Shown: one piece after another, positions 7,003-12,198 of the stretch | Numbering within the stretch: position 1 is the first letter of the stretch | Layout: the number at the start of each line of letters is the position of its first letter | Assembly: GCA_023449855.1 (NCBI GenBank) | Contig: JAEXHR010000234.1 | Coordinates: 1 to 12,198 of the forward strand | Direction: 5' to 3' | DNA: 12,198 bases | From: Pseudomonadota bacterium | Lineage (GTDB): Bacteria > Pseudomonadota > Alphaproteobacteria > Rhizobiales > Xanthobacteraceae | The notes under the pieces: generated by a model | Seen by the model: the letters and a program-made list of their open reading frames with translations, nothing else | Told to the model about the DNA's origin: nothing | The model's database searches: none | Made by a program: the position numbers and the translations under genes

Positions 7003-7113
7003 CCTCATGGTGAGGAGCCCGCTTCTTGGCGGGCGTCTCGAACCATGGGGCGGGCTCTCGCTTTGTGGCCATCCTTCGAGACGCGGTCGAGACGACCGCT
7101 CCTCAGGATGAGG
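7003..7113. repeat. Dispersed double-hairpin palindromic repeat, copy 2 (inverted)
   Basis: This is the reverse orientation of the element at 296-411. It starts with CCTCATGGTGAGGAGC, continues through GTCTCGAACCATGG and CCATCCTTCGAGACGCG, and ends with GCTCCTCAGGATGAGG. The hairpin stems are kept while loops and inner bases differ. It begins 12 bases after the leuB stop, so it will be part of the leuB mRNA 3' end. Both copies are followed on the plus strand by GACGGAGT. Confidence 0.85.
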
Positions 7114-7141
7114 ACGGAGTCTGGTTTCTGCACCCCAAACA

Positions 7142-7169
7142 AAAATGCCCGGCGCGAGCCGGGCATTTT
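7142..7169. terminator. Bidirectional Rho-independent terminator
   Basis: A 12-bp perfect stem, AAAATGCCCGGC (7142-7153) with GCCGGGCATTTT (7158-7169), has a GCGA loop. Four to five A on one side and four T on the other let it serve both leuB (+) and the convergent exported-protein gene (-), whose stop lies 25 bases away. Confidence 0.88.
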
Positions 7170-7194
7170 CGTATCTGTCGCTGACGCGCCGGTC

Positions 7195-7590
7195 TCAGTA
7201 GTACGAATAGGGCGGCAGCGGAATGCGGTTCGGGTAGCCGCCGAGATCCCAGTCGCTATACAGCGGCTGACGGTCGAGCGGACGGTTCAGGTTGCCGCGG
7301 GCAAAGGACTGGCCGGGCGGATAGGCATAATCGGTGAACTTGCGGTCGCCCGGCAGAACTTCGGTGCCGGCATCGAGCCACGAACGGCGCGAGATGTAGA
7401 CGCGGGTGCGCGGCCCCTGCTGATAGGACACGTTCGGGCCGCGCGGACCGTAATTGAAACGGCCGTTGTCGACGGTGACCTGCTTGCGCTTGGTCTGGGC
7501 TTCGGCCGGAGTGGCGACGCCGATGGTGATGACGGCAGCCGCCGCGAGCAGTGCACCGGTCAGTTGGGCGGCGGAGAATTTCAAGGTCAT
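7195..7590 (-). CDS. Small exported protein of unknown function
   Basis: 131 aa. The ATG at 7590 has GAGGA about 5 bases upstream and gives a classical signal peptide (hydrophobic core about 12-26, ATPAEA cleavage near residue 31). The frame upstream to 7650 would put 20 polar residues before the signal and is rejected. The mature part is about 100 residues, polar, rich in Tyr, Pro, Gly and Arg (for example QQGPRTRVYISRRSWLDAG at 57-75), and ends in PLPPYSYY. It has no cysteine and no motif I can name. The composition suggests a small periplasmic or surface protein. It is convergent with leuB and shares a bidirectional terminator; a direct repeat lies in its upstream region. I recognise no function. 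Confidence 0.8.
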   Translation of the reverse strand: MTLKFSAAQLTGALLAAAAVITIGVATPAEAQTKRKQVTVDNGRFNYGPRGPNVSYQQGPRTRVYISRRSWLDAGTEVLPGDRKFTDYAYPPGQSFARGNLNRPLDRQPLYSDWDLGGYPNRIPLPPYSYY

Positions 7591-7782
7591 CGAGTCCTCT
7601 TGGCAGTCTGATTCTTGTGGCAAGAATCGCAATTTCCGAGTTCCCGGCAATTTAGCTGGCCGGGTGGCAGCCCTACAAGGTCAAACCGGTCACACCTTTG
7701 GAGAATCCGGTCACACCTTTGGAGAATAATGCGCGGTGTGGCCGAATGTTGCATGCATTCCAAGGTCTTGGTCGTCTGAGCG
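7591..7782. other. Intergenic region with the promoter of the exported-protein gene
   Basis: 192 bases between two minus-strand genes. It holds a 21-bp direct repeat (7686-7727). Next to it, read on the minus strand, is a TTGACC -35-like box (7678-7683); no convincing -10 follows at standard spacing. No terminator hairpin with a T-run is evident for the upstream gene, so partial read-through is possible. Confidence 0.4.
7686..7727. repeat. Perfect tandem repeat of a 21-bp unit, two copies
   Basis: The unit begins CCGGTCACACC and ends TTTGGAGAAT; copies at 7686-7706 and 7707-7727 are identical and directly adjacent. At 21 bp, equal sites fall on the same face of the DNA helix. It lies about 100 bases upstream of the exported-protein start, so it could be a double activator or repressor site. 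Read on the minus strand each unit would encode FSKGVTG, but no credible gene uses it. Confidence 0.8.
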
Positions 7783-8583
7783 TCACAGGCTGCCCCGCAA
7801 CGACGGATTCTGGGCGTCCGTGACCCAATCTGAGCTGGCGGACAGCGCTGAACCGCTCGCGCAGCCCGTCCTCTTCAGTTCGGCATGAGCGAAGAGTTCT
7901 GCAAGCTTCGGCTCGCCGCCGGCGGTCAGCAGCATCAGCCGGTCCAGCATGCAGGCCACGGCCGCGCGCCGCGCCGGCAGCGCTTCGCCCTGACATGACC
8001 AGCCGGAAATCCGCAGATTGGCGGCGTCGAATGTTCTGGTGAAGCCAAGGCAGCGTTTGGCGTCCTTGCGGCTATCCGCAAGGCCGAACAGCGCAATAGG
8101 GCCGAATTTGCTGTCGATGATGCCCTCGCCGACTGTCTCGCGCGGACCGGACGGGTCCATCCGCAAGGCGACCTCGGCAGCCGCCGCATCCTGCATCGCC
8201 TCGCCGCCGAGCCGGTAGAGTTCAAGCTCGGCCACCGGTCGTCCTTCGGCTGGCGCCCAGCGCAGGACGTCCCTGCGGCCGCCTGCCGGATGCCGCTGGA
8301 TTTCGTAAGTCGCTGTGATTCCTGCCACATCCGGCTGGCGCACAACGAAGGCCGGATAGGATCGATCGGCCACTGTCCAACCCGTTTTCGGGGCTTCGGC
8401 CGGCGTCCAGTCGAGTTCCAGATGCTCGAACGCCGTCACGGCGGCCATGGCAAGCACGGCCAGACAGCCCATATAGGCAAGCATGCGCCCTGCCACGGCC
8501 GTGCATTCGTCGGCGAAGCTATACACCGCCGGGCGGATATTGAATTCCCGCTCGTGGTTGTGGGCTGTCGGATTTGAACGCAT
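7783..8583 (-). CDS. Single-pass membrane protein of unknown function
   Basis: 266 aa from the ATG at 8583; the TTG one codon upstream is a possible but less likely start. No clear Shine-Dalgarno sequence is seen for either. A short cytoplasmic N-terminus is followed by one hydrophobic segment (about 33-52, AGRMLAYMGCLAVLAMAAVT). The remaining ~210 residues are then likely periplasmic. They are rich in Ala, Arg and Glu and contain four cysteines (in RCLGF, SWSCQGE-like, ACML and TGCAS contexts) that could form disulfides. I recognise no domain. The frame is long and in the orientation opposite to asd, 115 bases away, in a divergent arrangement. Codon usage looks like its neighbours. The function is unknown; an envelope role is only inferred from topology. 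Confidence 0.75.
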   Translation of the reverse strand: MRSNPTAHNHEREFNIRPAVYSFADECTAVAGRMLAYMGCLAVLAMAAVTAFEHLELDWTPAEAPKTGWTVADRSYPAFVVRQPDVAGITATYEIQRHPAGGRRDVLRWAPAEGRPVAELELYRLGGEAMQDAAAAEVALRMDPSGPRETVGEGIIDSKFGPIALFGLADSRKDAKRCLGFTRTFDAANLRISGWSCQGEALPARRAAVACMLDRLMLLTAGGEPKLAELFAHAELKRTGCASGSALSASSDWVTDAQNPSLRGSL

Positions 8584-8608
8584 CAAGGCACGCAGGACGC
8601 TTACGACG

Positions 8609-8637
8609 TTGTGTTTGCGGCGTTTCTCGCATAGAAG
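8609..8637 (+). promoter_or_regulatory. Candidate sigma-70 promoter of asd
   Basis: TTGTGT (8609-8614) and TAGAAG (8632-8637) are spaced by exactly 17 bases and lie 60-90 bases before the asd start. The match is moderate, as usual in high-GC alphaproteobacteria. Confidence 0.4.
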
Positions 8638-8649
8638 CGCTCGCGCTTC
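8634..8649. promoter_or_regulatory. Palindrome GAAGCGC-TC-GCGCTTC at the asd promoter
   Basis: A perfect 7-bp inverted repeat around two bases. It overlaps the end of the candidate -10 box and the expected transcription start of asd, a position where a repressor would block initiation. Role inferred. Confidence 0.35.
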
Positions 8650-8698
8650 CGTTTCCGCAGATGGCGGCAGGAAGGCATTTTTCTTCGGAGAGTGAACG

Positions 8699-9733
8699 AT
8701 GGGTTACAAAGTCGCGCTGGTCGGAGCGACCGGCAATGTCGGGCGTGAAATGCTCAGCATTCTGGACGAACGTAAATTCCCCGCTGACGAGGTCGTGGCG
8801 CTTGCGTCCCGCCGCAGCATGGGCGTTGAAGTCTCGTTTGGCGACAAAACCCTGAAATGCAAGGACCTCGAGACCTACGACTTCAGCGATGTCGATATCT
8901 GCCTGATGTCGGCTGGCGGAGCCGTGTCCAAGGAATGGTCGCCGAAGATCGGCGCGGCCGGCGCTGTTGTCATCGACAACTCGTCGCAATGGCGCATGGA
9001 TCCGGACGTGCCGCTGATCGTGCCGGAAGTGAACGCGGCTGCGGTCGATGGCTTCACCAAGAAGATGATCATCGCAAATCCGAACTGCTCCACGGCGCAG
9101 CTCGTGGTGGCGCTGAAGCCGCTGCATGACAAGGCGACCATCAAGCGCGTCGTCGTTGCGACCTATCAGTCGGTGTCGGGCGCCGGCAAGGATGCGATGG
9201 ACGAATTGTTCTCGCAGACCAAGGCCGTCTACACCAACAGCGAGATCGTCAACACCAAGTTCCCGAAGCGCATCGCCTTCAACGCGATCCCCCAGATCGA
9301 CGTCTTCATGGAGGATGGCTACACGAAGGAAGAGTGGAAGATGATGGCGGAGACCAAGAAGATTCTTGATCCCAAGATCAAACTTTCTGCGACCGCCGTG
9401 CGCATCCCGGTATTCGTCAGCCACTCGGAAGCGGTCAATGTCGAGTTCGAGAATCCGATCTCGGCCGATGAAGCCCGGGACATCCTGCGCAATGCGCCGG
9501 GCTGTCTCGTGATCGACAAGCGCGAGCCCGGCGGCTACGTCACGCCGTATGAAGCCGCGGGCGAAGACGCCACCTACATCAGCCGTATCCGCGAGGATGC
9601 GACGGTGGAGAATGGCCTCGCCTTCTGGTGCGTCTCAGACAATCTGCGCAAGGGCGCGGCGCTCAACGCCGTGCAGATCGCGGAAGTCCTGATCAATCGC
9701 AAGCTGATCACCGCCAAGAAGAAAGCGGCGTAA
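8699..9733 (+). CDS. asd: Aspartate-semialdehyde dehydrogenase
   Basis: NADPH-dependent reduction of L-aspartyl-4-phosphate to aspartate semialdehyde in the cytoplasm, the branch point to lysine and diaminopimelate, threonine and methionine. The protein is 344 aa, normal length. The Rossmann motif GATGNVG is at 9-15. The nucleophilic cysteine is C130 in NPNCST. Substrate-binding R235 and the catalytic H242 lie in VRIPVFVSHSE; most relatives I recall have GHSE, so the Ser before His is a mild variant. GGAGA precedes the ATG by about 7 bases. The UPF0114 gene starts 7 bases after the stop, so the two are co-transcribed. Confidence 0.97.
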   Translation: MGYKVALVGATGNVGREMLSILDERKFPADEVVALASRRSMGVEVSFGDKTLKCKDLETYDFSDVDICLMSAGGAVSKEWSPKIGAAGAVVIDNSSQWRMDPDVPLIVPEVNAAAVDGFTKKMIIANPNCSTAQLVVALKPLHDKATIKRVVVATYQSVSGAGKDAMDELFSQTKAVYTNSEIVNTKFPKRIAFNAIPQIDVFMEDGYTKEEWKMMAETKKILDPKIKLSATAVRIPVFVSHSEAVNVEFENPISADEARDILRNAPGCLVIDKREPGGYVTPYEAAGEDATYISRIREDATVENGLAFWCVSDNLRKGAALNAVQIAEVLINRKLITAKKKAA

Positions 9734-9740
9734 GAGAACG

Positions 9741-10331
9741 ATGACGGAGCCGGTTCCAACAGATTCCGAACCGGCTCCGCGTCAACCGCACCCTCTGCTC
9801 AAGGGTGTCGAGCTGATCATCGAGCATCTGCTGTTCAACAGCCGCTGGCTGATGGCGCCGTTCTATATCGGCCTCGTCATCGCGCTTTTGGCGCTGCTGT
9901 ATAAGTTCTGCGTATCGCTCGTCGAATTCGTCCTGCACACCCCGACCGCCAAAGAGACCGACACGATCCTGGGCGTGCTGAGCCTGATCGACCTGTCGCT
10001 CACCGGCAACCTGATCCTGATCGTGGTATATTCCGGCTACGAGAATTTCGTCTCGCGCATCGATCCGCGCAACCATCCGGACTGGCCGGAATGGATGACC
10101 AAGGTCGATTTCGCAGGCCTCAAGCAGAAACTGCTCGCCTCCATCGTCGCCATCTCGGCGATCCAGGTGCTGAAGGCCTTCATGAATATCGACGGCGTGT
10201 TCGAGCCACAGAAACTCGGCTGGCTCGCCGGCATCCATCTGCTGTTCGTGGTGTCGGCGCTGCTGCTCGCCCTGTCCGATCGCTGGAACACGGACGATCA
10301 CCAGGGCAAGGCGGATAACAAGAAGCATTGA
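9741..10331 (+). CDS. UPF0114 (YqhA-like) inner-membrane protein
   Basis: 196 aa, matching the UPF0114 family of uncharacterised membrane proteins. The signature SRWLMAPFYIGL (34-45) and LKQKLLASIVAISAIQVLKAF (about 127-147) are family hallmarks. Hydrophobic segments lie at about 38-62, 77-98, 130-148 and 160-179, with a conserved loop near 99-115 (SGYENFVSRID). The N-terminal 18 residues (proline- and glutamate-rich) and the C-terminal charged tail are probably cytoplasmic and unconserved. It sits 7 bases after asd, with AGAGAA before its ATG, as the second gene of that unit. Coupling to an essential biosynthetic gene does not reveal its job. The biochemical function is unknown. Confidence 0.92.
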   Translation: MTEPVPTDSEPAPRQPHPLLKGVELIIEHLLFNSRWLMAPFYIGLVIALLALLYKFCVSLVEFVLHTPTAKETDTILGVLSLIDLSLTGNLILIVVYSGYENFVSRIDPRNHPDWPEWMTKVDFAGLKQKLLASIVAISAIQVLKAFMNIDGVFEPQKLGWLAGIHLLFVVSALLLALSDRWNTDDHQGKADNKKH

Positions 10332-10335
10332 GGCC

Positions 10336-10426
10336 GTAGCCCGCATAGAGCGAAGCGTCATGCGGGGGACTACAGAGACAGTTGGAACGCCGATCCCCGG
10401 ATTGCGCTGCGCTCCATCCGGGCTAC
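10336..10426. repeat. Inverted pair of REP elements (REPIN-like), GTAGCCCG type
   Basis: The left unit starts at 10336 with GTAG and forms CCCGCAT (10340-10346) with ATGCGGG (10360-10366). The right unit is inverted and forms CCCGGAT (10396-10402) with ATCCGGG (10416-10422), closed by CTAC. Both loops carry a GAGCG-AGCG core. The C-G pair of one stem is G-C in the other, a compensatory change. It lies between the convergent UPF0114 and carbonic anhydrase genes. No separate T-run terminator is seen there. Confidence 0.85.
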
Positions 10427-10433
10427 GACGAGT

Positions 10434-11090
10434 TCAATCCGCCGCCTTCGCCTGCGCCACCGGTTTGAACACCTTCTCCACCTTGTCCAGCACCGACAGC
10501 GAGCCCACCGCCACGCCGAAATAGGCGCCGTGCAGCAGAAGATCGCCAGCCTCGACGCGCTTCTTCACGAAGGGGAAGGTCATCAGGTTTTCGAGGCTGC
10601 GGAACACTGCCGCCTTCTCAATGCGCGTGACGAAGTCCTGCACCGTCTCGTGATCGCGGATCTCGACGGTTTCGCCGGGCTTGGTGAACATCGACATCCA
10701 GCGGCCGATGAAGTCACCCGGTGACAGCGGGGCGGCCTTGTCGACGAAGGCGCGGATGCCGCCGCATTGCGCATGGCCGAGAATGACGATGTGCTTCACC
10801 TTCAAAACCTGCACCGCATATTCCAGCGCGGCGGAGACGCCATGGGCGTTGCCGTCGGGCTGATAGGGCGGCACCAGATTGGCGATGTTGCGCACCACGA
10901 ACAATTCACCCGGCGAGGCATCGAAGATAACCTCCGGCGATACGCGCGAGTCGCAGCAGCCGATGACCATGACTTCGGGGAACTGGCCCTTCTCGGAGAG
11001 TTCGCGGAAACGCGCCTGCTCGGTCGGCAAGCGCTCCGATGAAAAGGTCTGGTAGCCGGCGATGAGTTGCTGCGGAAATGTTGCGGTCAT
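10434..11090 (-). CDS. Beta-class carbonic anhydrase
   Basis: A cytoplasmic zinc enzyme that interconverts CO2 and bicarbonate; 218 aa, typical of bacterial beta-carbonic anhydrases. The zinc ligands and dyad are visible: C45, D47 and R49 in IGCCDSRV, then H106 and C109 in GHAQCGG. PGELFVVRNIANLVPP (60-75) and GVSAALEYAV (84-93) are conserved parts of the fold. The start at 11090 is chosen because GAGG lies about 8 bases upstream (minus strand) and the protein then begins at the family's usual N-terminal helix. The longer frame to 11213 runs through a dispersed repeat and is rejected. It is divergent from the CoA ester lyase gene. Bicarbonate is needed by biotin-dependent carboxylases, but no specific partner is encoded here. 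Confidence 0.94.
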   Translation of the reverse strand: MTATFPQQLIAGYQTFSSERLPTEQARFRELSEKGQFPEVMVIGCCDSRVSPEVIFDASPGELFVVRNIANLVPPYQPDGNAHGVSAALEYAVQVLKVKHIVILGHAQCGGIRAFVDKAAPLSPGDFIGRWMSMFTKPGETVEIRDHETVQDFVTRIEKAAVFRSLENLMTFPFVKKRVEAGDLLLHGAYFGVAVGSLSVLDKVEKVFKPVAQAKAAD

Positions 11091-11104
11091 GTTTTGCCTC
11101 GCTC

Positions 11105-11153
11105 GCGCATGACCCCGAAACGTGGAGACCGGTTTTCGGACCGGATCATGCGC
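11105..11153. repeat. Rhizobiales-type intergenic palindrome
   Basis: Starts GCGCATGACCCCGAAACG, has the core GAGACCGGTTTTCGGACC, and ends GGATCATGCGC. The outer arms GCGCATGA and TCATGCGC are exact complements; CCGAAA / TTTCGG form an inner pair. The pattern GCATGATCCCGAAAAGTGG...CCGGTTTTCGGA...GATCATGC is, from memory, one of the commonest intergenic palindromes in Rhizobiales. It lies 14 bases upstream of the carbonic anhydrase start, thus within its leader or promoter, unlike the other repeats here, which sit at gene ends. Confidence 0.85.
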
Positions 11154-11275
11154 AGACAAATTGGTCACCACGGATAACCATAGCACGCAGCTGCGAACAA
11201 GCCTTCCGGGCAAGAGATCAAGATGCTAGTGCGGAATGGAACTATAAGCAGACACCATTTCGAGGGAAAGACGCC

Positions 11276-12151
11276 ATGACCCGTCCGCGCCGCAGCCATC
11301 TGTTCATGCCCGGCTCCAATCCGCGTGCGCTGGAAAAGGCGCGCACCGTTGCGGCCGACGGCATCATTCTCGATCTCGAAGACGCTGTGGCGCCGGACGC
11401 GAAGGGAACGGCCCGTGACGCCATTGCCGAGACGCTGGCGAAAGGCGGCTTCGGCAAGCGCGAGATGCTTATCCGCATCAACGCGCTGGATTCGCCGTGG
11501 TGGGTCGACGACGTCGCCATGGCGGCCAAAGCCAAACCCGACGGCATTCTGGTGCCGAAAATTTCCAGCGTCGAGGATCTCAACGCCGTGGCCGACCGGC
11601 TCGGCGATCTCGGTGCCGACATGTCCATCAAGGTGTGGGCGATGATCGAGACCTCGCGTGCGATCCTGCATGCCGAGGAACTGGCGTCCTGCGTCAAGGA
11701 TTCGGAAATCCGCCTCGCCGGCTTCGTGTTCGGGCCGAACGACATTGCCCGCGAGACGCGCATCCGCATGATGCCGGGCCGCGCCTCGATGCTCGGCATG
11801 ATCACCCATTGCGTGCTCGCGGCCAGGATGTACGGCCTCGATATCCTTGATGGGCCCTACAGCAATTTCAGCGACAATGAGGGCTTCATTGCCGAGGCTG
11901 AGCAGGGCCGCGACATCGGTTTCGACGGCAAGACGCTGATTCATCCGGCGCAGATCGAGGCGTGCAACAAGGTATTCACGCCGCCCGCCGACGAAGTCGC
12001 ACAGGCCCGCCGCATCATCGCGGCCTTCGAGCAGCCGGAAAACGCCAGCCGCGGCGCGATCCAGCTCGACGGCAAGATGGTCGAGCGCCTGCATGCCGAC
12101 ATGGCCAAGCGGACGATCGCAATCGCGGAAGCGATTGCGGCGATGGGGTGA
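11276..12151 (+). CDS. CoA ester lyase, HpcH/HpaI aldolase (CitE-like) family
   Basis: A cytoplasmic Mg2+-dependent lyase of 291 aa, the family's usual length. The family cleaves or forms carbon-carbon bonds of acyl-CoA thioesters such as malyl-CoA, methylmalyl-CoA or citramalyl-CoA. Seen here: RSHLFMPGSNPRALEKA (6-22), DLEDAVAP (33-40), R67 in IRIN, metal ligands E125 (AMIETSRAI) and D156 (FGPNDIA), and GKTLIHPAQIEACNKVF near the C-terminus. The ATG at 11276 follows GAGGGAAAG at good spacing. The frame upstream to 11078 overlaps the carbonic anhydrase and is not used. It is divergent from the carbonic anhydrase. No citrate lyase alpha, gamma or acyl-carrier subunits are adjacent, which argues against a true citrate lyase beta subunit. 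The exact substrate is not readable. Confidence 0.9.
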   Translation: MTRPRRSHLFMPGSNPRALEKARTVAADGIILDLEDAVAPDAKGTARDAIAETLAKGGFGKREMLIRINALDSPWWVDDVAMAAKAKPDGILVPKISSVEDLNAVADRLGDLGADMSIKVWAMIETSRAILHAEELASCVKDSEIRLAGFVFGPNDIARETRIRMMPGRASMLGMITHCVLAARMYGLDILDGPYSNFSDNEGFIAEAEQGRDIGFDGKTLIHPAQIEACNKVFTPPADEVAQARRIIAAFEQPENASRGAIQLDGKMVERLHADMAKRTIAIAEAIAAMG

Positions 12152-12166
12152 GGCATCACGTTTTCC

Positions 12167-12198
12167 GTAGGGCGGATTAGCGAAGCGTAATCCGCCGC
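12167..12198 (+). repeat. REP element, GTAGGGCGGATTAG type, cut by window end
   Basis: GTAGGGCGGATTAG, then the loop CGAAGC, then GTAATCCGCC: a single hairpin unit identical in its arms to those at 4469-4563. It starts 16 bases after the lyase stop. Whether an inverted partner follows lies beyond the window. Confidence 0.85.

Noticed and set aside
5738..7072. 444-codon minus-strand open frame opposite leuB
   Set aside because: It is antisense to a full leuB with intact catalytic residues. Its composition is typical of GC-rich shadow frames.
7686..7727. Possible start of a CRISPR array
   Set aside because: Only two copies, directly adjacent with no spacer; no cas gene nearby.
8519..9424. 301-codon minus-strand frame opposite asd
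   Set aside because: It overlaps the catalytic core of asd and the promoter region, with His/Arg/Asp-rich shadow composition.
11165..12094. 309-codon minus-strand frame opposite the CoA ester lyase
   Set aside because: Mirrored codons of a recognised enzyme; no domain and no ribosome binding site.

Overview
The window looks like core chromosome of an alphaproteobacterium of the Bradyrhizobium / Rhodopseudomonas / Afipia group (Nitrobacteraceae). Three things point there: the malonyl-CoA synthetase closely resembles my memory of Rhodopseudomonas palustris MatB; the GC content is high, with long antisense shadow frames behind most genes; and the gaps hold palindromic repeats that I recognise as typical of this family and of Rhizobiales. 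No phage, IS transposase, CRISPR array, tRNA or rRNA gene is visible.

Layout. At 1-277 is the C-terminal end of a cation diffusion facilitator (+). A double-hairpin repeat separates it from convergent matB (-, 436-1944). A 296-base divergent gap with two perfect inverted repeats leads to an exported fasciclin-domain protein (+, 2241-2825), which ends at a strong terminator. Next is a tight two-gene unit (+, 3038-4460): a four-histidine membrane cytochrome b and a Tat-exported, probably lipid-anchored molybdopterin oxidoreductase of the sulfite oxidase / MsrP fold. A REP pair (4469-4563) separates it from a convergent YbfB/YjiJ-like MFS transporter (-, 4548-5741), whose last codons and stop lie inside the repeat. 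Divergent from the transporter is leuB (+, 5879-6991), followed by a second double-hairpin repeat and a bidirectional terminator. Then come two proteins of unknown function on the minus strand: a small exported one (7195-7590) and a single-pass membrane one (7783-8583). asd (+, 8699-9733) and a UPF0114 membrane protein (+, 9741-10331) form a short unit. Another REP pair separates these from a beta-carbonic anhydrase (-, 10434-11090). A divergent gap with a Rhizobiales-type palindrome leads to a CitE-like CoA ester lyase (+, 11276-12151), and a further REP begins at the window edge.

How the parts work together. leuB and asd are amino-acid biosynthesis genes (leucine; lysine/threonine/methionine). 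matB and the CoA ester lyase both act on small acyl-CoA thioesters, and carbonic anhydrase supplies bicarbonate, but nothing shows that these form one pathway. The clearest functional module is the cytochrome b plus molybdoenzyme pair, probably a quinol-linked periplasmic redox system, possibly together with the fasciclin protein.

I do not see a clearly new defence or mobile system. The points most worth a second look are the REP units with compensatory base changes, their placement between convergent genes, the transporter whose 3' end is made of a REP, and the substrate of the molybdoenzyme pair.
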